From the NCBI RefSeq assembly GCF_001424485.1, contig NZ_LMQC01000020.1, positions 434,001 to 498,000 of the forward strand: DNA of 64,000 nucleotides, written 5' to 3'. The DNA comes from Modestobacter sp. Leaf380 (GTDB lineage: Bacteria; Actinomycetota; Actinomycetes; Mycobacteriales; Geodermatophilaceae). The notes below the pieces were generated by a model, which saw only the letters and a program-made list of their open reading frames with translations, was not told the DNA's origin and did no database searches. The position numbers were made by a program, and so were the translations under genes. This document shows, piece after piece, positions 17,568 through 26,678 of this stretch. How positions within the stretch are numbered: position 1 is the stretch's first letter; each line of letters starts with the position of its first letter.

Positions 17568-17707
17568 TGGCCAGTCAGTAGGGCCGGAGCCGCTCTCCTT
17601 CGCTGAGGCGGTAGGAGCAGCTGATCGGATGTCGACATGAGTGCCCGCCTCTTCATCATGACAGGCGTTTTCCTGTCCCGACAATGAGTAGTACGCGCTA
17701 GGCGACA

Positions 17708-17735
17708 TTGACGCAAGCGTGTGTGGGATGATAGT
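17708..17735 (+). promoter_or_regulatory. Promoter of the XRE regulator
   Basis: TTGACG (17708-17713) and GATAGT (17730-17735) are separated by 16 bases, close to the sigma-70-type consensus. Transcription would begin near 17742-17745, almost at the GTG start codon, so the mRNA is likely leaderless. Confidence 0.55.
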
Positions 17736-17756
17736 CTTTGTCTTGTGGCGACAAAG
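17736..17756. promoter_or_regulatory. Inverted-repeat operator at the regulator start codon
   Basis: CTTTGTC and GACAAAG form a perfect 7-bp inverted repeat separated by 7 bases that include the GTG start. A related TGTC-CC-GACA palindrome lies at about 17674-17683. Position over the promoter and start fits autorepression by the XRE protein; this is inferred. Confidence 0.5.
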
Positions 17757-18191
17757 AATGGCAGCGATCTAGAGGGGCTTGTGGGGCGACACGTCCGGCA
17801 GCTGCGGGAGCAGCGCGGACTTACGCAGACCCAGCTCGGGGTGCTCGCCAACCTCGGCTCCGGCAACCAGTCGCTCATCGCCAAGCTGGAGGCCGGCCAG
17901 CGGCCGATCCGCGTGAACGAGGTCGACGCTCTCGCTGCGGCGCTCGGTGTACCCCTCGCCGTGCTGCTTGAGCGGTCTCCGACGCAGGAGGTAGCCCGAG
18001 CCGCGGCTGCCCTTGAGCGGGCTCAACTGGCACTGGAAGAGATCCTCATGCGGCAGATGGATCTCGACGACGAGATGAAGAAGCTGGCGCCCATGCGCGA
18101 GCGCTACATCGCTGAGATCACGCGGTGCGAAGCCCGACTCCAGGCGGCGAAGGAGAAGGAAGATCGTGGCGAGCCTCGCGAAGAGGCCTGA
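17745..18191 (+). CDS. XRE-family transcriptional regulator
   Basis: A 148-residue DNA-binding protein. Residues about 10-65 form a Cro/C1-type helix-turn-helix: VRQLREQRGLTQTQLGVLANLGSGNQSLIAKLEAGQRPIRVNEVDALAAALGVPLAVLL. The C-terminal half is a charged coiled coil (LERAQLALEEILMRQMDLDDEMKKLAPMRERYIAEITRCEARLQAAKEKE), probably for dimerisation. The GTG at 17745 is preferred because the promoter -10 element ends 9 bases upstream. It overlaps the integrase start by 26 bases, so the regulator and the integrase are likely co-expressed. Its probable role is to keep the element quiescent. Confidence 0.85.
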   Translation: MATKNGSDLEGLVGRHVRQLREQRGLTQTQLGVLANLGSGNQSLIAKLEAGQRPIRVNEVDALAAALGVPLAVLLERSPTQEVARAAAALERAQLALEEILMRQMDLDDEMKKLAPMRERYIAEITRCEARLQAAKEKEDRGEPREEA

Positions 18192-19271
18192 CGGTCGCTG
18201 GATGGCTCGGTACCGGGACCTCGCCGGCAAAGAGCACGCCCGCCACTTCGACCGGAAGATCGACGGCCAGCGCTGGCTTGACGAGGTCACCACGGCGGTC
18301 GTCACGGGCGCCTACATCGACCCGCGGACGGCCCGCACGACGGTGGGGGAGTGGGCCGAGACGTGGCTGGCCGGCTACGGCACCCGGCGGGCCAGCACGG
18401 TGCGCCAGGCCGAGGTGCACCTGGCGCACATCACTGCTGCGTTCGGGCCGCGCCGGCTCTCCTCGGTGAAGCCGTCCGACGTCCGGTCCTGGACGACTGG
18501 GCTGCGCGCCCAGGGCTTGGCCGACAGCTACGTCTACGCGCTCCACAGCCGGTTGTCCCAGGTCATGAGCGACGCCGTGCACGACGGGCTGATCCCGAGG
18601 AACCCGTGCTCGAGGCGGACCAGCCCGGGCGCCGGCAAGCAGCGGCCCTACGTCGCGACCACGGAGCAGGTCTGGGCGCTGCACGACGCCGTCCCCGAGC
18701 ACTTGCAGCCCGCCGTCCTGCTTGGCGCCTTCGTCGGCCTGTGCACGGCCGAGGTGGTGGGCCTGCGCGTCGACGACGTCGACTTCATGCGCGGCATCGT
18801 CCGGCCGGTGCAGCAGGGCGACGGACAGCCGCTGAAGACCGAGACGTCTCGCACGCCGCTGCCCATCCCGGACGAGCTCGCGCTGACCCTGGCGGCCGCG
18901 GTGAAGCGGTGGGGGAGTGACCGACTGGTGACCGACGGCATAGGGGGCCCGTCATCGACGTGGGCGATCGAGCGCGCCGTGCGGGCGGCCCGGCCGAAGG
19001 TGGCCGGCCTACCGGTGGGGTTCCGGTTCCACGACCTGCGGCACTACCTGGCGAGCCTGCTCATCGCGTCCGGGCTCGACGTCAAGGTCGTGCAGCACCG
19101 GCTCCGGCACGGGTCAGCCAGCACGACGCTGGACACCTACGGGCACCTGATGCCCGACAGAGACGAGTCCGCGCGAGCCGCCGTGGGTGCAGTGCTGGCG
19201 ACTCGCGCGGACTCTGTGCGGACTTCTGCCCCTGACCTGCGGAGAACCCGCAGGTCAGGGGCGAGTGTCAC

Positions 19272-19284
<13 letters not shown>
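18166..19284 (+). CDS. int: Tyrosine recombinase/integrase with a changed catalytic residue
   Basis: A 372-residue phage-type integrase with an AP2-like N-terminal arm-binding domain (residues about 1-55, [19 protein letters not shown]), a SAM-like core-binding domain (about 58-150) and a catalytic domain. Lys224 (LKTETSR), His289 and Arg292 (FHDLRH), His315 (RHGSAS) and nucleophile Tyr325 (LDTYGH) are present. The position of the first catalytic Arg (normally GLRxxE) reads GLCTAE, so it is Cys193; its TGC codon (18742-18744) is one transition from CGC. The GTG at 18166 has GGAGAAGGAAG upstream. The last codons and stop lie inside the attachment core, so its C-terminus is set by the target sequence. 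It directs integration into glnA1; activity is doubtful with Cys193. Confidence 0.93.
19207..19223. promoter_or_regulatory. Right-end GCGGAC sites (candidate integrase arm sites)
   Basis: GCGGACT occurs at 19207 and 19218 within the 3' end of the integrase gene, matching the four GCGGAC copies at 10869-10904. Repeats of one short word near both attachment cores are typical of arm-type integrase sites. Binding is inferred. Confidence 0.4.
19229..19261 (-). terminator. Element-supplied terminator for glnA1
   Basis: A perfect 14-bp stem (CCCCTGACCTGCGG and its complement) with a 5-base loop lies 11 bases beyond the glnA1 stop, inside the element. It replaces the chromosomal terminator now at 10685-10722. 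It also lies in the integrase coding sequence, and ACCTGCGG matches the left-end repeats. Confidence 0.7.
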
Positions 19285-20708
<1,424 letters not shown>

Positions 20709-20888
20709 CGATCCTCCGAGAGTGGGCGGACGGCCGACCCGGAAGCTACGAGCGGGGGGTTGCCCCCCGGTGTCTCGCGTGTTTCCGAGCCGTTACAAGC
20801 GCCCCGGCGTGTCGCCGGACTCCTGCAGGGTCCCGCCGCGGAGGTGCTCGTGGCGGGGGGCAGGGGGTCCGGTGCCTACGCTGGCCGC

Positions 20889-21308
20889 ATGGTCAGGGAC
20901 GAGACACCACCCTCTCAGGGGCGCATCCGGGGAGCCTCGCTGGGGCTGCCCGCACAGGGCCCGGGGTCCGTCGCCTCCTTCAGCACCCGCGCCGTCGCCT
21001 TCGTCGTCGACGCTGTCGTGGCCGCCCTGGTGGCGGCCCTGGTCGTACAGGGCATCCCGGAGAACTGGAGCCTGCTGGCCTTCGGTCTGATCACCGTGGT
21101 CTCGCTGGTGCTGGTCGGCCGGACGCCGGGCATGGCGGCGCTGGGCCTGCAGCTGGCCCACCCCCGGCAGGGGGAACGGGTCGCCGTGTGGCGGGCCGTC
21201 GTCCGGACGGCGCTGCTGATGCTGCTGGTGCCCGCCCTCGTCGTCGACGGTGACGCGCGCGGGCTGCACGACCGGCTGACCTCGACCGCGGTGATCCGCA
21301 CCCGCTGA
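20889..21308 (+). CDS. RDD family membrane protein
   Basis: A 139-residue protein with an RDD domain: STRAVAFVVDAVVAALVAALV starts TM1 with its Arg/Asp, TM2 spans about residues 57-75, and TM3 about 103-122, ending GLHDRLTSTAVIRTR. RDD proteins are small integral membrane proteins; some may be transporters or assembly factors. The same gene lies between DUF4191 and glnA1 in mycobacteria (Rv2219A). TACGCT lies 6 bases before the ATG without Shine-Dalgarno, so a leaderless mRNA is likely. Confidence 0.88.
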   Translation: MVRDETPPSQGRIRGASLGLPAQGPGSVASFSTRAVAFVVDAVVAALVAALVVQGIPENWSLLAFGLITVVSLVLVGRTPGMAALGLQLAHPRQGERVAVWRAVVRTALLMLLVPALVVDGDARGLHDRLTSTAVIRTR

Positions 21309-21323
21309 CACCGGCACGGACGA

Positions 21324-21359
21324 CGACGGGCCCCGCTCCAGCAGGAGCGGGGCCCGTCG
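21324..21359. terminator. Bidirectional terminator hairpin
   Basis: Perfect 16-bp arms (CGACGGGCCCCGCTCC and its complement) with an AGCA loop lie between the convergent RDD and DUF4191 genes. Confidence 0.85.
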
Positions 21360-21381
21360 ACGGTGCGGGGGAGGAGCCGGG

Positions 21382-22233
21382 TCAGCGGCGGCGCATCTGT
21401 CGCTGGCTGACCGACATCTGCTTGCCGCCCGGCATCGGCCCACCGGGGATCGGCATCCGGGCACCACCGAGGGCGTTCATCCGCTTGCCCAGGCTGTTGA
21501 CCTCCGCGCCGTCCAGGTTGCGCGGCAGCTTCATCACGTGCGAGCTGAGCTTCTTCAGCGGGACCTGGCCCTCGGCGTCACCGACGACGATGTCGTAGAT
21601 CGGGGTGTCACCGACGACCTTGGCGATCCGGCGCTTCTCCTGGGCGATGAGCGGGCGGACCCGCTGGGGCACGCCCTCGGCCACCAGGATGATCCCGGGG
21701 CGACCCAGGACGCGGTGCACGGCGTCCAGCTGCGGGGTGCCGGCGACACCGGAGCTGACCCGCCAGTCACCGCGCATGCCCTCCAGCACCCACGCGGCGG
21801 CGCCGGGCTGGCCCTCGACCTGCCGGTAGGCCGAACCCTGGGCGCGGCGCCCGAAGACGACGAGCGCGGCGAGCAGGCCCAGCAGCACGGCGATCGGGAT
21901 GAAGAGCAGCGGGGCGCCGAAGAGGACCGCGATCAGCTCGACCACGGCGGCGACCACCACGAAGGCGATCAGCATGATCCAGGGGAGCTTGGGGTCGTTC
22001 TTGTACGTGAGCTTGTAGGCCTGCTTGATCTGGCCGCCCTGGGTCTTCATCTTCGACCAGCGGCCGACCTTGGGCTTGCCGTCCTTGCCGAGCTTGGGGG
22101 CCTTGGAGGCCTTGGCGCCCTGGGCGCCCTTGCCGGCCTTGACGCCCTTGGCGTCGACCTTGGTGGACCCCGAGGCGCCCTTCCCGGCCTTCGTCGGCGG
22201 GGCGGGGGCGTCTGTGGGCTTGCTGCGTGCCAT
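21382..22233 (-). CDS. DUF4191 family membrane protein
   Basis: A 283-residue protein with a Lys/Ala/Gly-rich N-terminus (residues 1-60, repeated GKG/KAGK units), then two TM helices (about 85-125, LPWIMLIAFVVVAAVVELIAVLFGAPLLFIPIAVLLGLLAALVVF split by a short turn) and a cytosolic domain. The arrangement and position downstream of lipA match DUF4191 (mycobacterial Rv2219). Function is unknown. TATCCT lies 6 bases before the ATG, so it has its own probable leaderless start; a small hairpin separates it from lipA. Confidence 0.9.
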   Translation of the reverse strand: MARSKPTDAPAPPTKAGKGASGSTKVDAKGVKAGKGAQGAKASKAPKLGKDGKPKVGRWSKMKTQGGQIKQAYKLTYKNDPKLPWIMLIAFVVVAAVVELIAVLFGAPLLFIPIAVLLGLLAALVVFGRRAQGSAYRQVEGQPGAAAWVLEGMRGDWRVSSGVAGTPQLDAVHRVLGRPGIILVAEGVPQRVRPLIAQEKRRIAKVVGDTPIYDIVVGDAEGQVPLKKLSSHVMKLPRNLDGAEVNSLGKRMNALGGARMPIPGGPMPGGKQMSVSQRQMRRR

Positions 22234-22246
22234 GGGCTGAGGATAG

Positions 22247-22271
22247 GCCCCCGGGGTCGGACCCCGGGGGC
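22247..22271 (-). terminator. GC-rich palindrome between lipA and the DUF4191 gene
   Basis: Twelve-base arms (GCCCCCGGGGTC and its complement) around a single G; in RNA the loop would be a little larger. It follows the lipA stop and overlaps the promoter region of the next gene. Confidence 0.5.
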
Positions 22272-22278
22272 ACCTGCC

Positions 22279-23256
22279 TCAGACGGCGGGGGTGAGCCCG
22301 CGTGCCTCGACGGCCTGCTGGTACAGCCGGCCCGCCCGGTAAGAGCTGCGGACCAGCGGCCCGGCCAGCACGCCGGGGAAGCCGATCTCCTCGGCCTGGG
22401 CCGCGAAGTCGACGAACTCCTGCGGCTTGACCCAACGGACCACGGGGTGGTGCCGGGGGCTGGGGCGCAGGTACTGGGTGATGGTCAGCAGGTCGCAGCC
22501 GGCGTCGTGCAGGGCCTGCATGGTCTCGGTGACCTCGTGCGGCTCCTCGCCCATGCCCAGGATCAGGTTGGACTTGGTGACCAGGCCGGCCTCGCGGGCG
22601 GCCGTGATGACGGCGAGCGATCGCTCGAAGCGGAAGCCGGGTCGGATCCGCTTGAAGATGCGCGGCACCGTCTCGACGTTGTGCGCGAGCACCTCGGGGC
22701 GGGAGGAGAAGACCTCGGCCAGCTGGTCGGGGTCGGCGTTGAAGTCGGGGATCAGCAGCTCGACACCGCAGCCCTCGATGGAGGCGTGGATCTGCCGGAC
22801 GGTCTCGGCGTACAGCCATGCACCACCGTCGGGCAGGTCGTCGCGCGCGACACCGGTGATGGTGGCGTACTTCAGGTTCATCGTGGCGACGCTCTCGGCG
22901 ACCCGGCGGGGCTCGTCCCGGTCGTAGTCCGCGGGCTTGCCGGTGTCGATCTGGCAGAAGTCGCAGCGCCGGGTGCACTGGTCACCGCCGATGAGGAAGG
23001 TGGCCTCGCGGTCTTCCCAGCACTCGTAGATGTTCGGGCAGCCGGCCTCCTCGCACACCGTGTGCAGACCCTCGCGCTTCACCAGGGACTTGAGCTCGGT
23101 GTACTCGGGGCCGGTGCGCAGCTTGGTCTTGATCCAGTCGGGCTTGCGCTCGATCGGGGTCTGGGCGTTGCGGACCTCGAGGCGCAGCAGCTTGCGTCCG
23201 GCCGGGTCGATGCTCGCCGTGCTCGCCGGGGTGGCTGTCGTCGGCGCGTCGCTCAT
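22279..23256 (-). CDS. lipA: Lipoyl synthase
   Basis: A radical-SAM enzyme that inserts two sulfurs into protein-bound octanoate to form lipoate. The 325-residue protein has the LipA auxiliary-cluster motif [13 protein letters not shown] and the radical-SAM motif CTRRCDFC, plus the C-terminal RSSYRAG motif that supplies the serine ligand. ATG 23256 is preferred: TACCGT lies exactly 7 bases upstream (leaderless layout). It works with LipB (29978-30622) on the E2 protein encoded at 35636-37474. Confidence 0.97.
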   Translation of the reverse strand: MSDAPTTATPASTASIDPAGRKLLRLEVRNAQTPIERKPDWIKTKLRTGPEYTELKSLVKREGLHTVCEEAGCPNIYECWEDREATFLIGGDQCTRRCDFCQIDTGKPADYDRDEPRRVAESVATMNLKYATITGVARDDLPDGGAWLYAETVRQIHASIEGCGVELLIPDFNADPDQLAEVFSSRPEVLAHNVETVPRIFKRIRPGFRFERSLAVITAAREAGLVTKSNLILGMGEEPHEVTETMQALHDAGCDLLTITQYLRPSPRHHPVVRWVKPQEFVDFAAQAEEIGFPGVLAGPLVRSSYRAGRLYQQAVEARGLTPAV

Positions 23257-23307
23257 GCCCGTCACGGTACTCCCGGGGCGGGGCGGGCGGTCGTGGCCCG
23301 CAGACGC

Positions 23308-23344
23308 GTCAGGGGGCGCACCGTGCTCCGGTGCGCCCCCTGAC
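23308..23344 (-). terminator. Terminator hairpin
   Basis: Perfect 16-bp arms (GTCAGGGGGCGCACCG and its complement) with a 5-base loop follow the amphipathic-repeat protein gene and precede the lipA promoter. Confidence 0.85.
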
Positions 23345-23376
23345 AGGGTCGTGCTCAGGCCCTGCTCGGGCGTCGC

Positions 23377-24840
23377 TCAGGCCTGGTGCTTGCCGCCCTC
23401 GGTGTCGTCGGCCTCGCGGCCGAGCGCCGGCTTGTCCAGGGTCTCCGCCGAGGGGACCGTGTTCACCGCGGTGTTCGGGTCGTTCTGCTTGTCGGTGGCG
23501 GCCTCGTGGTGCACGCCGTCCCGCCAGCCCAGGTCGGTGTCGGCCGGGGTGGCGTCGCCGGGGGCGTCCTCGGCGGTCGAGACCGCCGTGCCGCCGTCGG
23601 TGGGCTCGGTCGAGGTGTCGGCCGGGTCGTCGGCGGGGGTGCTGGGGCTGCTGGGCACGGGGTCCTCCCGGTAGGTGGGGACGGGACCGTCGCCGGTGGG
23701 GGCGGGGGTCCACGGGTCGTCGGCCTTCTGCCGGCGCACCAGGGAGAACACGACCCCGCCGACGGCGAGGGCCACCAGCACCCACGGCCAGCGGCGCGGC
23801 CTGCGCTCGATGCCGACGCGGTACTTCAGCTCGGTCGTCTGCGCGGAGACGTCCTTGCCGGCCTTCTTCGCGGCCTTGGCCAGCTCCTTGCGGCGCTTCT
23901 CGGCCTTCTTGGACAGCTTGTCGGCCTTCTTGCCCACGGCCTTGCGGTTGGCCTCGGCTGCCGAGCGCAGCTCGGCGACCCGGGCCGCGGCCTGGTCGCG
24001 GGCGGCCTCAGCGGCCGCAGCGGCGTCCGAGCGGGCCGAGGACGCCCGCTTGCCCGCGGTCTTCTTCAGCGACGCAGCGTCCTTCGCGGCCTGCTTGCGG
24101 GCCTTGGTCGCCTTCTTGCCGGTGTCGTGCGTGGCGGCGGCCACGGCACCACCGGCGGAGCTGGCGGCGGCGGTGAGCTCGGCGCGACGGGCCTCGAGCT
24201 CGCCGCGGGCGGTCTCCAGGCCGGCGCTCAACGTGCCGCGGGCGTTGTGCAGCGCCGGAGCGGCTGCGTCCCGGACGGCGGCGGCGCGGGGGGCCGCGTA
24301 GCCGACCGCGGTCTCCCGGGCGGCCTCGAGCCGGGGCTGGGCCGCGGCGACGGCGGCCTGGACGCGCGGGGTGACGTCCTTCTCCAGCGTCTTCTGCGCG
24401 GACTTGGCGGCCTGCTCGAGCTTGGGGGCGGCTGCCTCGCGCGCCTCGATCAGCTTGGGGCCGGCCGCGGCGACGGCGGTCGCGATGCCGGCGGCAGCCT
24501 GGGTGCGGGCGGCCTCCAGGCGCGGGACGACGTCCTTCTCGTAGACCTTCTGCGCGTTCGCCAGCTGGGGGGCCAGCGTCTTCTGAGCGGCCTCCAGGCG
24601 GGGCACGATGACCTCGCGCGCAGCGTCGAGCTGCGGGCCCACGGCGGCGACGGCGGCCTCGAAGCGCGGGGCGACGTCCTTCTCCAGGGTCTTCTGCGCG
24701 GACTTGGCAGCGGCCTCCACGCGCGGGCCGAGCTGTTCCGCCGTGGCCCGTCCGGCCTCGGTGACCGCCGAACCGATGTGGGCGAGGCCCTCCTGCAGTT
24801 CGGCCCCGATGACCTGGGCATGGCTCTTCTTGCGGAACAC
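23377..24840 (-). CDS. Amphipathic-repeat (apolipoprotein-like) membrane-associated protein
   Basis: A 487-residue, Ala/Lys/Glu-rich protein. Residues about 10-300 contain repeated 11-mer-type amphipathic helices (AAKSAQKTLEKDV, PRFEAAVAAV, PQLDAAREVIV, PRLEAAQKTLA), punctuated by Pro at regular spacing as in apolipoproteins. A Lys/Arg-rich coiled region follows (VGKKADKLSKKAEKRRKELAK). One TM helix after the RRPRRWP motif (about residues 355-372, WVLVALAVGGVVFSLV) leads to an acidic Pro/Ser/Thr-rich tail. The helices could lie on a membrane or lipid surface. GTG 24840 has GGAGG 7 bases upstream. The DNA repeats follow the protein repeats. Conserved in actinobacteria to my knowledge, but its function is unknown. 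Confidence 0.75.
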   Translation of the reverse strand: MFRKKSHAQVIGAELQEGLAHIGSAVTEAGRATAEQLGPRVEAAAKSAQKTLEKDVAPRFEAAVAAVGPQLDAAREVIVPRLEAAQKTLAPQLANAQKVYEKDVVPRLEAARTQAAAGIATAVAAAGPKLIEAREAAAPKLEQAAKSAQKTLEKDVTPRVQAAVAAAQPRLEAARETAVGYAAPRAAAVRDAAAPALHNARGTLSAGLETARGELEARRAELTAAASSAGGAVAAATHDTGKKATKARKQAAKDAASLKKTAGKRASSARSDAAAAAEAARDQAAARVAELRSAAEANRKAVGKKADKLSKKAEKRRKELAKAAKKAGKDVSAQTTELKYRVGIERRPRRWPWVLVALAVGGVVFSLVRRQKADDPWTPAPTGDGPVPTYREDPVPSSPSTPADDPADTSTEPTDGGTAVSTAEDAPGDATPADTDLGWRDGVHHEAATDKQNDPNTAVNTVPSAETLDKPALGREADDTEGGKHQA

Positions 24841-24946
24841 TGACGCACCTCCGAGTTGATCGTCTCGGGGGTCATCCTGCCCGGACCGGGGCCCTCCCAC
24901 ACCCCGGAGCACCAGGTGTGACCTGCGGCGCTCGCCCGGTCCCCGC

Positions 24947-26410
24947 TCAGCCCGGCGGCGCGAGCGGGGCGCGGACGACGTCCCCGTGCCGTCGGCGCTT
25001 GCGGCCGTACATCGCCTCGTCGGCCCGTCGCAGCACGTCGACGGCGGCGGGGAGCCGACCGGTGTCGTCCGGACCCGCCTCGGCCACGCCGATGGACACC
25101 CCCACGTGGACCACCCGGCCCGCCGTGGCGACCGGCGCCGACACCTGCTGCTCGAGGTCGGCCACCAGGTCGACCAGTCCCGCGGCGGTGCCGCCGGGCA
25201 CCAGGACGGCGAACTCGTCACCGCCGAGCCGGGCCGCCGTGGAGCCCGTCCCGGTCCGCTCGGCGAGCACCCGGGCGACGTGCCGGAGCACGTCGTCCCC
25301 GGCGGCGTGGCCGAGCTCGTCGTTGACCGCCTTGAACCCGTCCAGGTCCAGCAGCAGCAGTCCCAGGGGACGGCCCCGGTCGAGCAGTGCCTGGAGCCGG
25401 GAGACCAGGACGCGCCGGTTGGCCAGGCCGGTGAGCTCGTCGGTGTGCGCCTGCCGGTGCACCTCGCGCAGCCGGTCGACCTCCCGCACGCCCAGGGCCG
25501 AGCGGCCCAGGGCGGCGAGCAGGCACCCCAGGGCCAGGGCCTCGGCGACGCTGGCCCGTCCGTCGCCCCACAGGGTGCCCAGCACCCCCAGCCCGGCCGC
25601 GGTGCCCAGCAGCGGCGTGAGCGCCGCCCGGGTGGACGGGACGACGCCGACCGGGGTGGGGCGGGAGCCGGCGTGCTCCGCGGTGACCACGCCCAGCACC
25701 GTGGCGAGGACGAAGCACAGCTCGGCCAGCACCCCGGCCCCGGCCGGGCCCCCGGACTGCGAGGTGGCCAGGGCCAGGTCGCCGGCGGACTTGGTCAGCA
25801 GCACCGACGTCATCAGCACCACGACGTGGTCGGCCCGTCGGCCGGCGACCGCGACCAGCCCGACCGCCAGGCCCAGGACGACGACGTCGGCGATCGGGTA
25901 GGCGAGCGCCACCGCGGTCGCGGCGTCGGAGAGCCGGTCGCCGTGCTGGGGGGCCAGGGAGTAGAGGGCCACCCCCACCGCGGTGACCCCCAGACCGGCG
26001 GTCGCCGCGTCCAGCCAGGTGGTCAGCTCACCGGCCGCCACCCGGGAGCGGTAGAGACCCAGGATGCCGACGACCAGGAAGGGGTAGGCGGCCAGCCACC
26101 AGGCGTCGGCGACCGAGGGGAAGGGGTCCCTGCCCGTCTGCAGCGAGAGGGCGGCCGACCAGCCCGAACCGACCACGTTGACGGCGAAGGTCGCGGCGAC
26201 CGCCCACCAGACCAGTCGCTCGCCGGGTTCCCGCCGGGCGGCCACCAGGCACGAGCCGATGGCCAGCAGGTGCAACGCGGCGACGAGCGCCAGGCCGACC
26301 GGGGCCCAGGTGTCGGCGGGCACCGCGCAGCGACCCAAGGCGTACCCGGCGCCGAGCACCAGGGCCAGCCGGGTGCGTCCCCGAGTGTCCGTCCATCCAC
26401 TCGCCGCCAT
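24947..26410 (-). CDS. Membrane-bound diguanylate cyclase (GGDEF)
   Basis: A 487-residue protein with an N-terminal module of about eight to ten TM helices (residues 15-300) and a C-terminal GGDEF domain. The active-site motif LGGDEFAVLVPG lies near residue 395, after the start of the domain at HTDELTGLANRRVL. GGDEF proteins make cyclic di-GMP. An inhibitory-site RxxD just upstream of GGDEF is not obvious. The start ATG at 26410 begins a normal N-terminus; longer frames upstream are Arg/Pro-rich. It is divergent from leuS, with the leucine attenuator between. Confidence 0.85.
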   Translation of the reverse strand: MAASGWTDTRGRTRLALVLGAGYALGRCAVPADTWAPVGLALVAALHLLAIGSCLVAARREPGERLVWWAVAATFAVNVVGSGWSAALSLQTGRDPFPSVADAWWLAAYPFLVVGILGLYRSRVAAGELTTWLDAATAGLGVTAVGVALYSLAPQHGDRLSDAATAVALAYPIADVVVLGLAVGLVAVAGRRADHVVVLMTSVLLTKSAGDLALATSQSGGPAGAGVLAELCFVLATVLGVVTAEHAGSRPTPVGVVPSTRAALTPLLGTAAGLGVLGTLWGDGRASVAEALALGCLLAALGRSALGVREVDRLREVHRQAHTDELTGLANRRVLVSRLQALLDRGRPLGLLLLDLDGFKAVNDELGHAAGDDVLRHVARVLAERTGTGSTAARLGGDEFAVLVPGGTAAGLVDLVADLEQQVSAPVATAGRVVHVGVSIGVAEAGPDDTGRLPAAVDVLRRADEAMYGRKRRRHGDVVRAPLAPPG

Positions 26411-26552
26411 ACGGACCCCATCGGTCTCGCCGGGGCGCGCGTTCAGCGGGCGGACGCCGGCGTGCCCCTCCCGGGTGAGTGGCCCACCCGGGCACCCACG
26501 GCGACCGGCCACGTCGTACGGCGGCCCCGGGGGGCGGGGTAACCTCGCGGTC

Positions 26553-26588
26553 GTGTCCGGTGGACCGCTCCTCCTCAGGCCGTGCTGA
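26553..26588 (+). CDS. leuS leader peptide
   Basis: An 11-residue peptide, VSGGPLLLRPC, starting at GTG 26553 as a probable leaderless mRNA. Three consecutive CTC codons would stall the ribosome when charged tRNA-Leu is low. It has no function other than sensing, if the attenuation model is correct. Confidence 0.65.
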   Translation: MSGGPLLLRPC

Positions 26589-26615
26589 CCGCACCACCCC
26601 AGGTCACCACGGCTG

Positions 26616-26640
26616 CCCCTCCTGCGTGAGGGGTTTTTTT
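26616..26640 (+). terminator. Intrinsic terminator of the leuS attenuator
   Basis: CCCCTC and GAGGGG flank a 6-base loop and are followed by seven T residues. This is the only textbook U-run terminator I see in the window, and it lies before, not after, a gene. Confidence 0.85.
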
Positions 26641-26678
26641 CTGCCCACCCACCGGCACGACCTCCCCAGGAGCCCGCG

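Larger units (their letters stand above)
26540..26640 (+). promoter_or_regulatory. Leucine-codon attenuator upstream of leuS
   Basis: TAACCT (26540-26545) lies 7 bases before a GTG that opens an 11-codon frame with three adjacent CTC Leu codons. It is followed by a hairpin (GCCGTG/CACGGC and GACC/GGTC, 26579-26613) and then an intrinsic terminator (26616-26640) 38 bases before leuS. This is the classical layout of ribosome-mediated attenuation. The antiterminator pairing could not be fixed by eye, although GAGGGG of the terminator can also pair with CTCCTC in the leader. Confidence 0.7.

Noticed and set aside
17357-17720. Group I intron in permuted (PIE) arrangement around the tRNA halves
   Set aside because: The exon order would fit, but I found none of the group I core words (GACTA/P7, P3-P8) and no terminal G before the 3' half.
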